A DNA stretch of 64,000 nt from contig CAWEDV010000001.1 of the NCBI GenBank assembly GCA_963807975.1, positions 682,001 to 746,000 of the forward strand, read 5' to 3'. How positions within the stretch are numbered: the stretch's first letter is position 1; each line of letters starts with the position of its first letter. Positions 44,061 through 53,114 of this stretch are shown here, in pieces. A program made the translations under genes and the position numbers. The DNA is from JAACFF01 sp963807975 (GTDB taxonomy: Bacteria > Chloroflexota > Anaerolineae > Promineifilales > Promineifilaceae). The notes beneath the pieces were generated by a model. It made no database searches. It saw nothing but the letters and a program-made list of their open reading frames with translations, and had not been told where the DNA came from.

Positions 44061-44405
44061 ACGGAGCGCCACCATCCTCGTGGCACGTATTCCAAGCGGC
44101 AGACCATCAAAAGCAAGACGGAGCGCCACCTTTCTCGTGGCACGCATTCCAAGCGGCAGACCATCAAAAGCAAGACGGAGCGCCACCTTTCTCGTGGCAC
44201 GTATTCCAAGCAGCAGACGATCAAAAGCAAGACAGAACGACACCATCCTCGTGGCACGTAGTCCAAGCAGACGGAGCGCCACCTTTCTCGTGGCACGTAT
44301 TCCAAGCAGCAGACGATCAAAAGCAAGACAGAACGACACCATCCTCGTGGCACGTAGTCCAAGCAGATGGAGCGCCACCATCCTGGTGGCATGTTTACCA
44401 CGTCT
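44061..44405. repeat. Tandem repeat of hairpin-bearing 57/39-base units
   Basis: Seven units follow one another. Long units of 57 bases (from 44061, 44118, 44175, 44271) carry ACGGAGCGCCACC, CTCGTGGCACG, TATTCCAAGC and ATCAAAAGCAAG. Short units of 39 bases (44232, 44328) lack the last part, and a degenerate end unit starts at 44367. Each has a small hairpin GCCACC...GTGGC, and the end unit GCCACCATCCTGGTGGC keeps the pairing with a changed base. Open frames cross the array on both strands but show no protein character. Confidence 0.75.
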
Positions 44406-44570
44406 CACAGGCCGGCAAGATACCAACGCTGCGATTTCTAGCAAGCTATCCCCATTTTCCGAAAAACTTGCTAGAATTCACCCAGTCTCTACCCGTCACC
44501 ACCGTCAACAGTTGTTATTGTTGTTATTTGTTTTCTGTTTTTCGTTATCTACTTCTAGGGAACCAAACGT

Positions 44571-46256
44571 ATGCTGCGACTATTTCTCCTTCTCACATCT
44601 TCATTTCTCCTCATCTCTACCACTGCCTGTGCCCTTCTGCCCGGTATCAGCGGCACCTGCACCGTATCTGATGGCGTCTTTCCTAAGCCGGAGCCGGATT
44701 ACAACGGCAAGCGCGTGCGCGATTTCAGTCCATTCGAGGAGGCATTGGCAGCCTTTACCCCGGAACGCGCCACCGAATTGGATGGGTTGCTGCTGGACAA
44801 AACAATCGTGGATCTAACCGGGATGCTGGATAAGGCCGAACTGACCAGCGAAGAGCTGACCATTTATTACATCGACCGCATACAACGCTACGATGTGGAC
44901 CAGCTCAACGCGGTCATGGAGCTCAACCCGCAGGCCTTGGATATCGCCCGGTCCCTGGATGAGGAAAGGGCCAACGGCCGTGTTCGAGGAAACCTGCACG
45001 GTATTCCCATCCTGCTCAAAGATAATATCGCCACAGGCGATGGACTGCATGCCACTGCCGGAGCGGCTGCGCTGGCTGAATGGCAGCCGGACCGTGATGC
45101 CTTCCTGGTCAAACAGCTGCGCAATCATGGGGCGATTATCCTGGGCAAGGCCAATCTTTCCGAATGGGCAAACTGGATGGACGAGTGTATGCCCAATGGC
45201 TTCAGCGTCCTTGGCGGGCAGACTCGGAACCCCCATGGTCCCTTTGATACCTATGGGTCCAGCAGTGGATCGGCCGTTGCCGCCTCCGCCAATCTTGCTG
45301 CCGCCACAGTCGGTTCGGAAACGCAGGGCTCGATCATAGCCCCCGCCGAAATCAATTCCGTTGTGGCCATTAAGACCAGCTTGGGCCTGGTCAGCCGCGA
45401 TTACGTCATTCCCCTCTATCCTGCACAAGACGTGCCAGGGCCTTTGGCACGCACTGTGACCGACGCTGCTGTACTGCTCACAGCCATGTCCGGCAGCGAT
45501 GAAAATGATCCCGCGACAGCCAACGCCTCTGCTCTGGCGGGGACCGATTTCGCGCAGTATCTACAGCCGCAAGCGATTTCCGGGCAGAGAGTGGGCATCG
45601 CCATTACGCCCGATTCGATCATCCAGAATCTCAAAGATCAAGCGGCGGACGGAAAAGAAGGGCTGCAGGCCAGCATCGATATATTTGAAGCCAATAACAA
45701 AAAAACACGCGCCGTTGGAGAGGTGCTCGCCAACGCCGGCTTCAAGATCGTCGAAATCCCAAGCAGTGACGTGCTCGCTCAGGGTGACGTTAACCCGCTG
45801 CTAACCCACGGCTATAAGCTGGCTATCAATCGCTTCCTCGCCGACCTCAATGAGCAGGCTCCTGCTGCTGGGCTAGACGGCATCATCAAGTTCAACAACC
45901 AGGATCGCGACAATCGCGCTCCGTACGGCCAGGACCATTTGGAAGCCTCACAAGAATCGAATATGAGTGAAGAAGCGTTCAATTCCGCCAGCGCCGAATT
46001 AACCGCTACAGCGCGCAGTGGATTGGACCAGCTTTTTGCCGCCTATGACATCGCCTTGATCGCCGGCAGCCATACTCAGGCATATGCCCAAGCCGGCTAC
46101 CCAGCGCTGACCGTGCCTGCAGGCACAGACGCCAGCGGCCAACCGGTGGGCACACTGCTTATCGGACCCTATCTGAGCGAACCGGACTTGATTAATGCCG
46201 GATACGTGTTAGAAAAGGCGACGCAGGCAAGGTTGGTGCCAACTTTGGGACCGTAG
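44571..46256 (+). CDS. Amidase-signature-family lipoprotein
   Basis: The 561-residue protein has a lipoprotein signal ending ISTTAC near residue 20, so it should be attached outside the membrane. The amidase signature follows: Lys150 in ILLKDNIATGDGLHATAG, the Gly/Ser loop YGSSSGSAVAASANLA near 229-236 with the cis-Ser, and the nucleophile Ser254 in VGSETQGSIIAPA. The Gln in ETQGS replaces the usual Asp. A second half with GYPALTVPAGTD is also typical. Such enzymes hydrolyse amides of many kinds, and secreted ones may process peptides or amide antibiotics. It is followed by a damaged secreted-protein gene. Confidence 0.92.
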   Translation: MLRLFLLLTSSFLLISTTACALLPGISGTCTVSDGVFPKPEPDYNGKRVRDFSPFEEALAAFTPERATELDGLLLDKTIVDLTGMLDKAELTSEELTIYYIDRIQRYDVDQLNAVMELNPQALDIARSLDEERANGRVRGNLHGIPILLKDNIATGDGLHATAGAAALAEWQPDRDAFLVKQLRNHGAIILGKANLSEWANWMDECMPNGFSVLGGQTRNPHGPFDTYGSSSGSAVAASANLAAATVGSETQGSIIAPAEINSVVAIKTSLGLVSRDYVIPLYPAQDVPGPLARTVTDAAVLLTAMSGSDENDPATANASALAGTDFAQYLQPQAISGQRVGIAITPDSIIQNLKDQAADGKEGLQASIDIFEANNKKTRAVGEVLANAGFKIVEIPSSDVLAQGDVNPLLTHGYKLAINRFLADLNEQAPAAGLDGIIKFNNQDRDNRAPYGQDHLEASQESNMSEEAFNSASAELTATARSGLDQLFAAYDIALIAGSHTQAYAQAGYPALTVPAGTDASGQPVGTLLIGPYLSEPDLINAGYVLEKATQARLVPTLGP

Positions 46257-46302
46257 TAGGAAAAAGAGAACAATAAACAGAAAACGGAAAATTGGAGGAG
46301 AT

Positions 46303-47094
46303 ATGAATCGCTCTTTTAACGTGTTTATCATTTTGACCGTAGTGATTTTCGTACTGGCAGCGGGTGTACTCGCGGAACCGCACGAGGATTCTTTTTCCTA
46401 AATGCCCTTCGCCGCCAGCCCGCTGGTTCCAGTAGATGCTTATGAGGCGGGATTTAGCGAAGGGATTGAGTCGTGGACGGCTGTACGCTGGAATGTGGGA
46501 GCTGACACCAGCGTGAAGCACAACGCCGACTGCCATGCTGGGCGCTGCGGCTTTTTGGACATGCTGGCCCAAACCAATCACTCCTATGTCATCGCCTCAC
46601 CTCTCATCCCTGGCCCGACGCGCTCCTACGCAATCACCTTTCGGGCGAAGATAGAGGACGCGCAAGACAAAGACCAGTACGGTGCCATTTTCAGCGCCGA
46701 TCGCAGCAGCCTGCCTTGTCCGGGAGATAACACGGATGCCTGCTTCAATCGCTACTATGAGTTCCGTGCTCGCTATCGAGATGACGGCCAAAAATATATG
46801 GAATACCGGCTGCGGCGTATTGATGGCCATGATCAGAATAATATCGAGATCGGCGAAGACATCATCCCATGGACGCTGGCCGAAGGGGTCAAGATCGATG
46901 AGTTCAATAAGTGGGAGATCCGCTTTCGCTCAAGTGGTCATATTTACATCAAGGCCAACAATGATGAGCAGTCCGCATACGGCCGTGACAACAAGCACAA
47001 AGACCAGCGCTACTTTGGTCTGATGGCGCGCAGCAACGAATCGAGCAATGTGCTTGTCCATTTTGACGACTATAAGATCGTGGCCGAGGATTAA
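46303..47094 (+). pseudogene. Secreted protein, paralogue of 50077-50874, split by an in-frame TAA
   Basis: An ATG at 46303 with GGAGGAG upstream starts a signal peptide (VFIILTVVIFVLAAGVLA), followed by EPHEDSFS and a TAA at 46399-46401. The same frame continues for 230 codons. Alignment by eye with the intact paralogue places the stop exactly at the Tyr of its WVYLP motif, so a TAT/TAC to TAA change would explain it. The downstream part is a laminin-G/concanavalin-like domain in appearance (YGAIFSADRSS, MEYRLRRIDGHDQN, HIYIKANNDEQ), highly similar to the paralogue. If real, the mature part would have no export signal. Confidence 0.75.
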
Positions 47095-47125
47095 TTAGAA
47101 ACGCTTACCCGGCACAGAATGAAAT

Positions 47126-47425
47126 ATGCTTGGTCATATCAAGCAGTCACTTGTTGAAAGCTTTGGCAATTATCTGCAGCGCGATCTGATTCCGGAACTA
47201 ATTGCCCTGGCAGTCATCTTCATATCGGGACTGATCCTAGCTTGGATCCTAAAGTTCATCATAAACCGCATCAAGCGTGGGCTGCTGACCGATATCAGCG
47301 GCGGGCGCAACAGCTATGAGTTGCGCGCCTTGATCACCGAAGAACGGCAGATAAACCAAATAACCAGCGCCTTGCGACCGAGGATTCTGGCAATGTTTAC
47401 CGACCGGCAGTTTGAAATGACGTAA
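47126..47425 (+). CDS. Small single-pass membrane protein
   Basis: The 99-residue protein has one strong hydrophobic helix (LIPELIALAVIFISGLILAWILKFIINRI, about residues 21-49) with a short N-terminal part and a basic, charged C-terminal half. The ribosome site is poor (GAATGAAA). It lies 31 bases after the damaged secreted-protein gene and 33 bases before the ABC ATPase gene on the same strand, so it may be part of that transport unit. The family is not recognised. Confidence 0.55.
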   Translation: MLGHIKQSLVESFGNYLQRDLIPELIALAVIFISGLILAWILKFIINRIKRGLLTDISGGRNSYELRALITEERQINQITSALRPRILAMFTDRQFEMT

Positions 47426-47458
47426 TTTCAACCACACACTATCACGAATGGAGGATCT

Positions 47459-48426
47459 ATGAACAATGATCGCCAATTCGTCGTTCAAATGCGCGACGTG
47501 TCGAAGCGTTTTGGCGAAATTAGCGCCGTGGACAGCATTTCACTTGACGTACCCCCCGGTTCCATTTTCGGTTTTATCGGCCCCAGCGGCTGCGGCAAGA
47601 CAACCACCGTACGTTTGGCCATCGGCAACTACGGAGCTAGCGACGGCACCATCAAAGGGCTGGGCAAGTCACCTGAACGTTTCAAGCGTGATGATCAAAA
47701 ACGGATCGGCTATATGCCACAGCTTTTCATCCTCTATCCGGAGCTGACCATCTGGGAAAACCTTAACTTTGCTGCTTCGATTTATGGCTACCCCATGAAT
47801 CGCCGCGAACGACTTGAAGCACTCTTAGACCTGGTTGAGCTCACCGGACATGAGAAAAAGCTGGCCCGCAACATCTCCGGCGGCATGCAGCGCCTCCTCA
47901 GCCTGCCAGCACGATCATCCACAACCCAGACCTGATCTTCCTCGACGAACCAACCGCCGGGATAGATCCCGTTCTTAGACGTAAATTTTGGGACCATTTC
48001 CAGGTTCTTAAAGAACAAGGCCACACCCTCTTCGTCACCACGCAATATGTCGGCGAAGCTGCCTACTGTGATTTTGTAGGCGTGATGCGCAACGGCCGTC
48101 TGCTCATGGTTGAAACCCCGGAAATGCTGCGCTACCGCGCCCTCAACGGACATGTCATTGACCTGCGCACCTTGGAGCCGATGAGTATTGAAGCGCTTGT
48201 CGCCTTGGAAGATCACGCTCTCATCAGAGGGGAAATCCTCTTCCAGGATATGCTCACCGCGCGGCTGACCGTCGAAGATGCCAGCACCGCCATCCCCCAA
48301 TTACTAGAATGGTGCGCGGAACTAAACGTTCCCGTGGAATCGATCAACGAATTTGTACCTCCATTTGACGATATTTTTGTCATGATCATGGAACAATCGC
48401 AAGAAGAAGAGAGCGTGGCCATATGA
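47459..48426 (+). pseudogene. ABC transporter ATP-binding protein, frameshifted
   Basis: The first frame (47459-47935) holds the Walker A motif GPSGCGKTTTVRL near residue 42, the Q-loop region YMPQLFILYPELT and the signature NISGGMQRLLSL, and then ends. Shifted by one base, the sequence continues ASTIIHNPDLIFLDEPTAGID (Walker B and D-loop), VTTQYVGEAAYCD (H-loop replaced by Gln) and a C-terminal domain to 48426. Loss of one G (CTGGCC to CTGCC near 47905) explains the break. It is an ABC-2-type exporter ATPase whose stop overlaps the permease start (ATGA). A GGAGG ribosome site precedes the ATG. Decay and assembly error are both possible. Confidence 0.85.
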
Positions 48427-49943
48427 AGTCATCTACCGAGTTTCTAATTCGAGTCTCCGCCTTTGTACGCAAGGAGATGGCCGAGATCCTGCGCCAGCCG
48501 CGCCTCGTCGCTACCCTCATCCTTGGCCCATTTCTGATCCTCTTCATCTTTGGCATTGGCTATAACAACAGCCTGCGCACCATGCGCACCATCATGGTCA
48601 TCCCTGAAGACAGTAAAATTGAGCAAGAGATCAAAGAAATCGCCAGCCGCTTAAGCGGCGCCGTGGACATGGTGGACATCATCAGCTCCCAAGCCGAGGC
48701 AACCCAGCGGCTTGACACCGGTGAAATCGACCTCATTCTGCTCACCCCGGCAGACCCTTACGGAGATATCGCGGGCAACCAGCATTCAGAAATATCTATC
48801 ATCCATCATGAGATTGATCCTTTGGAGCAGATGTTCGTCAACACGCTTGAGCGCGCCTACGTTGATTAAGTGAACCGTTTGATTTTGATCAAAACCCTGG
48901 ACAAAGCCAAAGAGGAATCATCCGTCATCCAGTCCAAAGTTGAGCAAGCACACACCGATGCTGGCAGACTGCGCCAGGATCTAGAGGCAGGCAGCACTGA
49001 AAATGCGGCCAAAGATATCGCAGCTCTCGGCCAAGATTTCAAAGAGATAAACTTGGCCCTCGCTTCCAGCCTGGCCGGTTTCGAAGGGATCCAGAGCATG
49101 GCCGATGAAGAAAGCACCGAGTCACCTACCGAACATCTTTTGCGCGCAGAACAGATCATGTTGCAGCTGGAAAAATTTAATCCCGATCAACAAGATTTCG
49201 GGCCCGAAGTCGAACAGACCGCCGAACTTGAACAGGAACTACAGCAGGTGGACGATTTTCTAGGCCAATTTGGCGACATCGATTCAGCCATCCTGGCTCG
49301 TCCCTTCGCCGGCGAAGCGATACAACGATCAAACGTCAGCTTCGGCCCCATCGACTTCTACGTCCCGGGTGTCATATCACTGCTTCTGCAGCACATAGCC
49401 CTCACCCTCGCTGCGCTGGCCATCGTCCGCGAAAAAGTGGGCGGCTCCGTTGAGCTCTTCCGCGCCGCTCCTGTCAGCGCCTTCGAGACACTCTTGGGCA
49501 AGACCACCAGCTTCATAATTCTTGGCGGCATTTTGGCCGCCATCTTAACCCTGCTCGTCATTTTTGGTCAGAAAATACCGATGCTCGGCAGCTGGCTAGC
49601 CTATACCGCCGTCGTCTTGGCCCTACTCTACACTTCTCTAGCCATGGGCTTTGCCATTTCCACCATATCCCAAACCGACAGCCAGGCGGTCCAATATTCG
49701 ATGATCGTCCTGCTGGCCAGCATCTTCTTCAGTGGTTTCTTCATCGCCCTGCAGCATTTGCTAACCGGCGTCCACATCGTCTCCTGGCTCCTACCCGCCA
49801 CCTACGGCACGGCTATGCTGCAGGACATCATGCTCCGCGGACGGCCCCTTGATCCGGTCCTGCTCCTGGGCCTGACCGGCTATGGAATTCTGCTCTTTGG
49901 CTTCGCCTGGTGGAGGCTGCGTCGTCTGATGTCGAGGGAGTAG
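48423..49943 (+). pseudogene. ABC-2-type permease, interrupted by an in-frame TAA
   Basis: The frame has an N-terminal membrane helix (LVATLILGPFLILFIFGIGY), an extracytoplasmic domain and, after a TAA at 48867-48869, continues in the same phase. A coiled-coil-like stretch follows (KAKEESSVIQSKVEQAHTDA), then about five membrane helices (ISLLLQHIALTLAALAIV, FIILGGILAAILTLLVIF and others). Without the stop (AYVD-stop-VNRLIL) it would be one permease of about 506 residues, the ABC-2 exporter type with a large external loop. It overlaps the ATPase gene by four bases. One base change could restore it. Confidence 0.82.
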
Positions 49944-50032
49944 TAAGTAGCGAGTAGGTAGAAAGCAGTAAGTAAGGCGGTGAGCGGTGGAAGAGTGAGT
50001 TCATTGCCAGCTGTTAATTGTATTCCGCTCTC

Positions 50033-50041
50033 TGCTATAAT
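50033..50041 (+). promoter_or_regulatory. Extended -10 promoter
   Basis: TGCTATAAT at 50033-50041 lies 35 bases before the start of the secreted-protein gene at 50077. No matching -35 hexamer was found. The spacer upstream (49945-49990) is of the AGTAAGTAGCGAGTAGG low-complexity type. Confidence 0.5.
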
Positions 50042-50076
50042 GTGGCTTGTGGCCTGCGTGGGCCAAAGGAGTCATG

Positions 50077-50874
50077 ATGCACCGCTCACATACTCTGCTG
50101 ATTATTCTCACTGTCTCGATTTTTCTGCTGATTTTTGGTTTCTCCGCAGCAGCCGAACCTGATCAGGATTCATGGGTTTACTTGCCTTATGTGGCGCGCT
50201 CAAATCCACCAGTCGATTATTATGCGACTGATTTCAAGGAGGGCATGGTGCCATGGCAGATGGTGCGTTGGCAGCATGATGACGGGTATGATTCTTGGTG
50301 GGAAGAAGGCTGTATCGGCCGTCATTGTGGCTTCTTGAATCTACTGGTTAGCAAGGCGCACTCTTATGCGATTGTTTCGCCGCTGATTGAGGGGCCGACG
50401 CGCTCTTATGTGCTGACCTTCCGGGCAAGGCTGAGCGATCGCAAGGATAAACACCAATATGGAGCGATCTTCAGCGCCGATGCCGATGAGGTCTGCCCGG
50501 GGCATAATACCAACAACTGCTTTAACCGCTATTACCAGTTCCGGGCGCGGTTTCGCAAGGAGAATGGTCAGGAGTGGATGGAGTACCGGCTGCGGCGTAT
50601 TGATGGGCATGACCAAAATAAGATCGAATATGGGGAAGATCTGATGCCCTGGACACGCGCGGAAGGGGTCAAGGTAGACGACTGGATTAAGTGGGAGATT
50701 CGATTCCGCGCCAGCGGGCATATTTACGTACGGGCCAATAACCGGGACCAGCCGGGCTATGCACGGGATAACAAGCATCTGTACCAGCGCTATTTTGGCT
50801 TGACGACACGAACATCCGAAAAAGGGAAGGCGTTTGCTCAGTTTGACCTCTTCGAGATCTCTGTTGATCCATAG
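50077..50874 (+). CDS. Secreted protein with YLP motif, paralogue of 46303-47094
   Basis: From ATG 50077 (AAAGGAG five bases upstream; an adjacent ATG at 50074 is possible) the protein has 265 residues. A signal peptide (LLIILTVSIFLLIFGFSAAA) is followed by SWVYLPYVARSNPP and a beta-rich domain of about 210 residues with four Cys (EEGCIGRHCGF, EVCPGHNTNNCF) likely in disulfides. Conserved blocks shared with the paralogue are SPLIEGPTRSY, YGAIFSAD and EYRLRRIDGHDQN. The fold resembles a lectin-like sandwich, but the family is not identified. The two paralogues flank the ABC exporter genes. Confidence 0.78.
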   Translation: MHRSHTLLIILTVSIFLLIFGFSAAAEPDQDSWVYLPYVARSNPPVDYYATDFKEGMVPWQMVRWQHDDGYDSWWEEGCIGRHCGFLNLLVSKAHSYAIVSPLIEGPTRSYVLTFRARLSDRKDKHQYGAIFSADADEVCPGHNTNNCFNRYYQFRARFRKENGQEWMEYRLRRIDGHDQNKIEYGEDLMPWTRAEGVKVDDWIKWEIRFRASGHIYVRANNRDQPGYARDNKHLYQRYFGLTTRTSEKGKAFAQFDLFEISVDP

Positions 50875-51193
50875 CAATAGCAATTCCTTCAGCTTTGCTC
50901 AGGACAGGTCCGAGCAACTCCAAGCAATGAGCCGCATCTAGCGATGCTCATTCAGCTTAAAAGCAGTAGATTAGTAGGCATCCAGAGCTGCCAGTTTGCC
51001 TCCTCGTATTCTCAGAGATAATGACAGGGATGTCGTTAACAGCAGCAAAGTTACACAGAGCAAGGTTACACAGAGTTTCGCAGAGGAAAGACGCTGGGCA
51101 GTTTCTACATCTTTCGAATCACCCAGAATGTGAAATATACTTTACTGATTACATCTTAATGATTACTGATTACTATTCAGCGGAGGTTTGGCA
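50875..51193. other. Intergenic region without a gene
   Basis: The 319-base gap holds low-complexity phrases: GTTACACAGAGCAAGGTTAC near 51048-51072 and TTACTGATTACATCTTAATG near 51141-51160. No promoter or hairpin stands out. Confidence 0.5.
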
Positions 51194-51889
51194 ATGACGA
51201 TCAAAAAAGTCTGTATCGTGGGGGCGTCGGGGAAATTGGGGCAGTACATGGTGGGGCATGCTCTGGAGCGGGGGTATGAGGTTGTGGGCGTTTGCCGCGA
51301 GAAGAGTGTGAAAAAGCTGGACGATTTTAGGGATCGGATAACGATAATTCCCGGAGCCAGTAACGACCGTGCGGTGATTGAGCAGGCGGTTGCGGGTTGT
51401 GATGGGGTGCTCACGGTGCTGGTGCCGTGGGGCGTGGATGACTATTCGTCGGGCATGGCGCAGGCAGTGATGGACTTCGCCAAACCGGGAGCGAGGCTGG
51501 TTTATTCCTGCGGTTGGCATATTTCGATGGATGGCAAGGATGTTTATTCGCGGACGCTAAAGCTGCAGGAGAAGGTGGGTGGGTTTGTCGGTCGCCTGTT
51601 CCGCCTGGTTGACATCGGTGACCAGGTGGAAGCGTGCCGGCGCATTTTTGCCAGCGAGACGTTGTGGACGGTGGTGCGCGGCAGTGATCTAGAGGAAGGG
51701 GAGAGCCAAGGTCTGCCGGTCTGGAGCGAGCATGTGGGCGACCCGATATTAGAGAGCAATATGACGCGCCGCGTGGACTTCGCGCTGTTTATGGTAGAGG
51801 CGCTTGAAAATGACGAGCTGATCCACAAGGCCCCGGCGATTGTGGGCTGCCAGACGCCCTCAGCACTGGCGCATGCAGCTGGGGCATGA
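51194..51889 (+). CDS. NAD(P)-binding NmrA-like protein
   Basis: From ATG 51194 (GGAGG eight bases upstream; a TTG two codons earlier is less likely) the protein has 231 residues. It opens KKVCIVGASGKLGQYMVGHALERGYEVVGVCR, the Rossmann GxxGxxG motif of atypical short-chain dehydrogenases (NmrA/NAD-dependent epimerase group). GCDGVLTVLVPWG and ARLVYSCGWH take the place of the middle strands. The YxxxK pair of active short-chain dehydrogenases is not evident, so it may sense the NAD(P) state or act as a reductase on a small substrate. No partner gene is close enough to define a role. Confidence 0.82.
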   Translation: MTIKKVCIVGASGKLGQYMVGHALERGYEVVGVCREKSVKKLDDFRDRITIIPGASNDRAVIEQAVAGCDGVLTVLVPWGVDDYSSGMAQAVMDFAKPGARLVYSCGWHISMDGKDVYSRTLKLQEKVGGFVGRLFRLVDIGDQVEACRRIFASETLWTVVRGSDLEEGESQGLPVWSEHVGDPILESNMTRRVDFALFMVEALENDELIHKAPAIVGCQTPSALAHAAGA

Positions 51890-51907
51890 AGGATGCGCTC
51901 AGCGCCG

Positions 51908-51926
51908 TTGACCCACTTGGTATAAT
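51908..51926 (+). promoter_or_regulatory. -10 element before the deoxyribosyltransferase-like gene
   Basis: TGGTATAAT (51918-51926) is an extended -10 about 40 bases before the ATG. TTGACC at 51908 is only seven bases away, the same unusual spacing as at 39658. Confidence 0.45.
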
Positions 51927-51965
51927 ATTTGTCAGGCAAATGGTGCATTCTGAGAGAGGCGTTGG

Positions 51966-52403
51966 ATGAAGATTTATATCGCAGGGATTATGCAGGGCTC
52001 CAGACAGGATCATGACATCCAGGGGCAAGACTATCGCCAGCTTATCCGGGAGGCGGTTCAGGTCCATCATCCTGAGGCGGAATTTTACGATCCTTTTTCG
52101 CGATTCCCTGACAGTGTAACCTTTGATGAGCGTCGTGCCAACGAAGCGCTTTTTGAGATGGCGGATGCGGCAGGATCAGCGGATATGGTCATTGCCTATC
52201 TGCCGCAAGCGAGCATGGGCACAGCGCTGGAGATGATTCGCGCCTACGATAATGGGAAGACGGTGATCAGCATCTCGCCTATGGCGAAGAACTGGCTGAT
52301 CCGTGCTGTTTCGGCAAGAATCTTCCCGTCATTAGATGAATTTTGCACCTGGGCACGACATGTGCCGCTAACTAAGCTGATTAACGCGTCCGCGTTTAAT
52401 TGA
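51966..52403 (+). CDS. Nucleoside 2-deoxyribosyltransferase-like protein
   Basis: The 145-residue protein begins MKIYIAGIMQGSRQD and has SADMVIAYLPQASMGTALEMIRAY, the Asp/Glu-bearing segment of the nucleoside 2-deoxyribosyltransferase-like (toxin/antiphage TIR-related) fold, where Glu in MGTALEM is the likely nucleophile. Related proteins hydrolyse or transfer the base of nucleosides or nucleotides, and some serve in nucleotide signalling or salvage. A GAGAGGC ribosome site precedes the ATG. It is followed 100 bases later by a nucleotide-binding P-loop gene. The exact reaction is not fixed. Confidence 0.75.
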   Translation: MKIYIAGIMQGSRQDHDIQGQDYRQLIREAVQVHHPEAEFYDPFSRFPDSVTFDERRANEALFEMADAAGSADMVIAYLPQASMGTALEMIRAYDNGKTVISISPMAKNWLIRAVSARIFPSLDEFCTWARHVPLTKLINASAFN

Positions 52404-52503
52404 GAACCATCGGGCAGCGGCTCAAACTGCGATCTGCAAGAGGGCAAGTGCGCTCGCTGCCTATTCACTTGTTTTTCTGGCTACTTGCGAGGGGGATCGT
52501 CAA

Positions 52504-53114
52504 ATGGCTAACCAATCACAATATGTTCTGCAGCCCGCACCGTTGGACCCACATATCCTGGCCACACCATACAACGCGCAAACGAAGTGGCACGTGATAT
52601 CTGGGGCTCCAAGCTGTGGAAAATCGACGATGATTGCGATGCTGTCCGGGCTGGGATATGAAACAATGGCAGAGTGCGCGCGACAGCATATGGAACAGGA
52701 ATTCGCCAAAGGGCGCACCTTGGAGGAGATTTTCGCCTGCCGAGAGGATGCTGCACGTATTGCAAACCTGCAGATACAGAAGGAGCAAGAGCTGCGCGTA
52801 GAGGAGCTTACTTTCTCGACCGGGGGTTACCAGACTGTCTCGCCTTTTTACCCCATTACGGACTGGATCCCAATGAACTGCTGAGCAAGTGTTTCCGCCA
52901 TCGCTACGCTGCGGTCTTCATCCTAGACCGGCTTCCGCTGCAGTTGGATGGGGTGAGATTGGATGACGACGTCATGGCTGAGTACCTGGACCGCTGCCAC
53001 GATCGGGACTACACAGCGCTCGGCTATCAGGTTGTGCGCGTTCCTGTTTTGCCCCCGTCCGATCGACTGGAGTTCATTCTCAAGGCGGTAAGCTCCGGAG
53101 CCAACAATTTCTAG
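52504..53114 (+). pseudogene. AAA-family ATPase/kinase-like protein, frameshifted
   Basis: The first frame has a P-loop, HVISGAPSCGKSTMIAML (near residue 33), and continues to RVEELTF at about 52815. There a one-base shift is needed to go on with LDRGLPDCLAFLPHYGL and AAVFILDRLPLQLDGVRLDDD to the stop at 53112-53114. Loss of a T (TTTT to TTT in ACTTTCTC) fits. The domain resembles small ATPases of the AAA_28 type with a LDRG Walker B-like element, similar to bacterial proteins with thymidylate-kinase-like folds. A GAGGGGGA ribosome site precedes the ATG. Without the shift it would have about 204 residues. Confidence 0.78.

Noticed and set aside
44043..44817. Long open frames on both strands across the 44-kb repeat
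   Set aside because: Products are simple repeats of the 57/39-base unit and run into the true amidase gene in another frame.
4158..48869. Reassignment of TAA as a sense codon
   Set aside because: TAA ends several intact genes in the window, and the three internal cases would need different amino acids.
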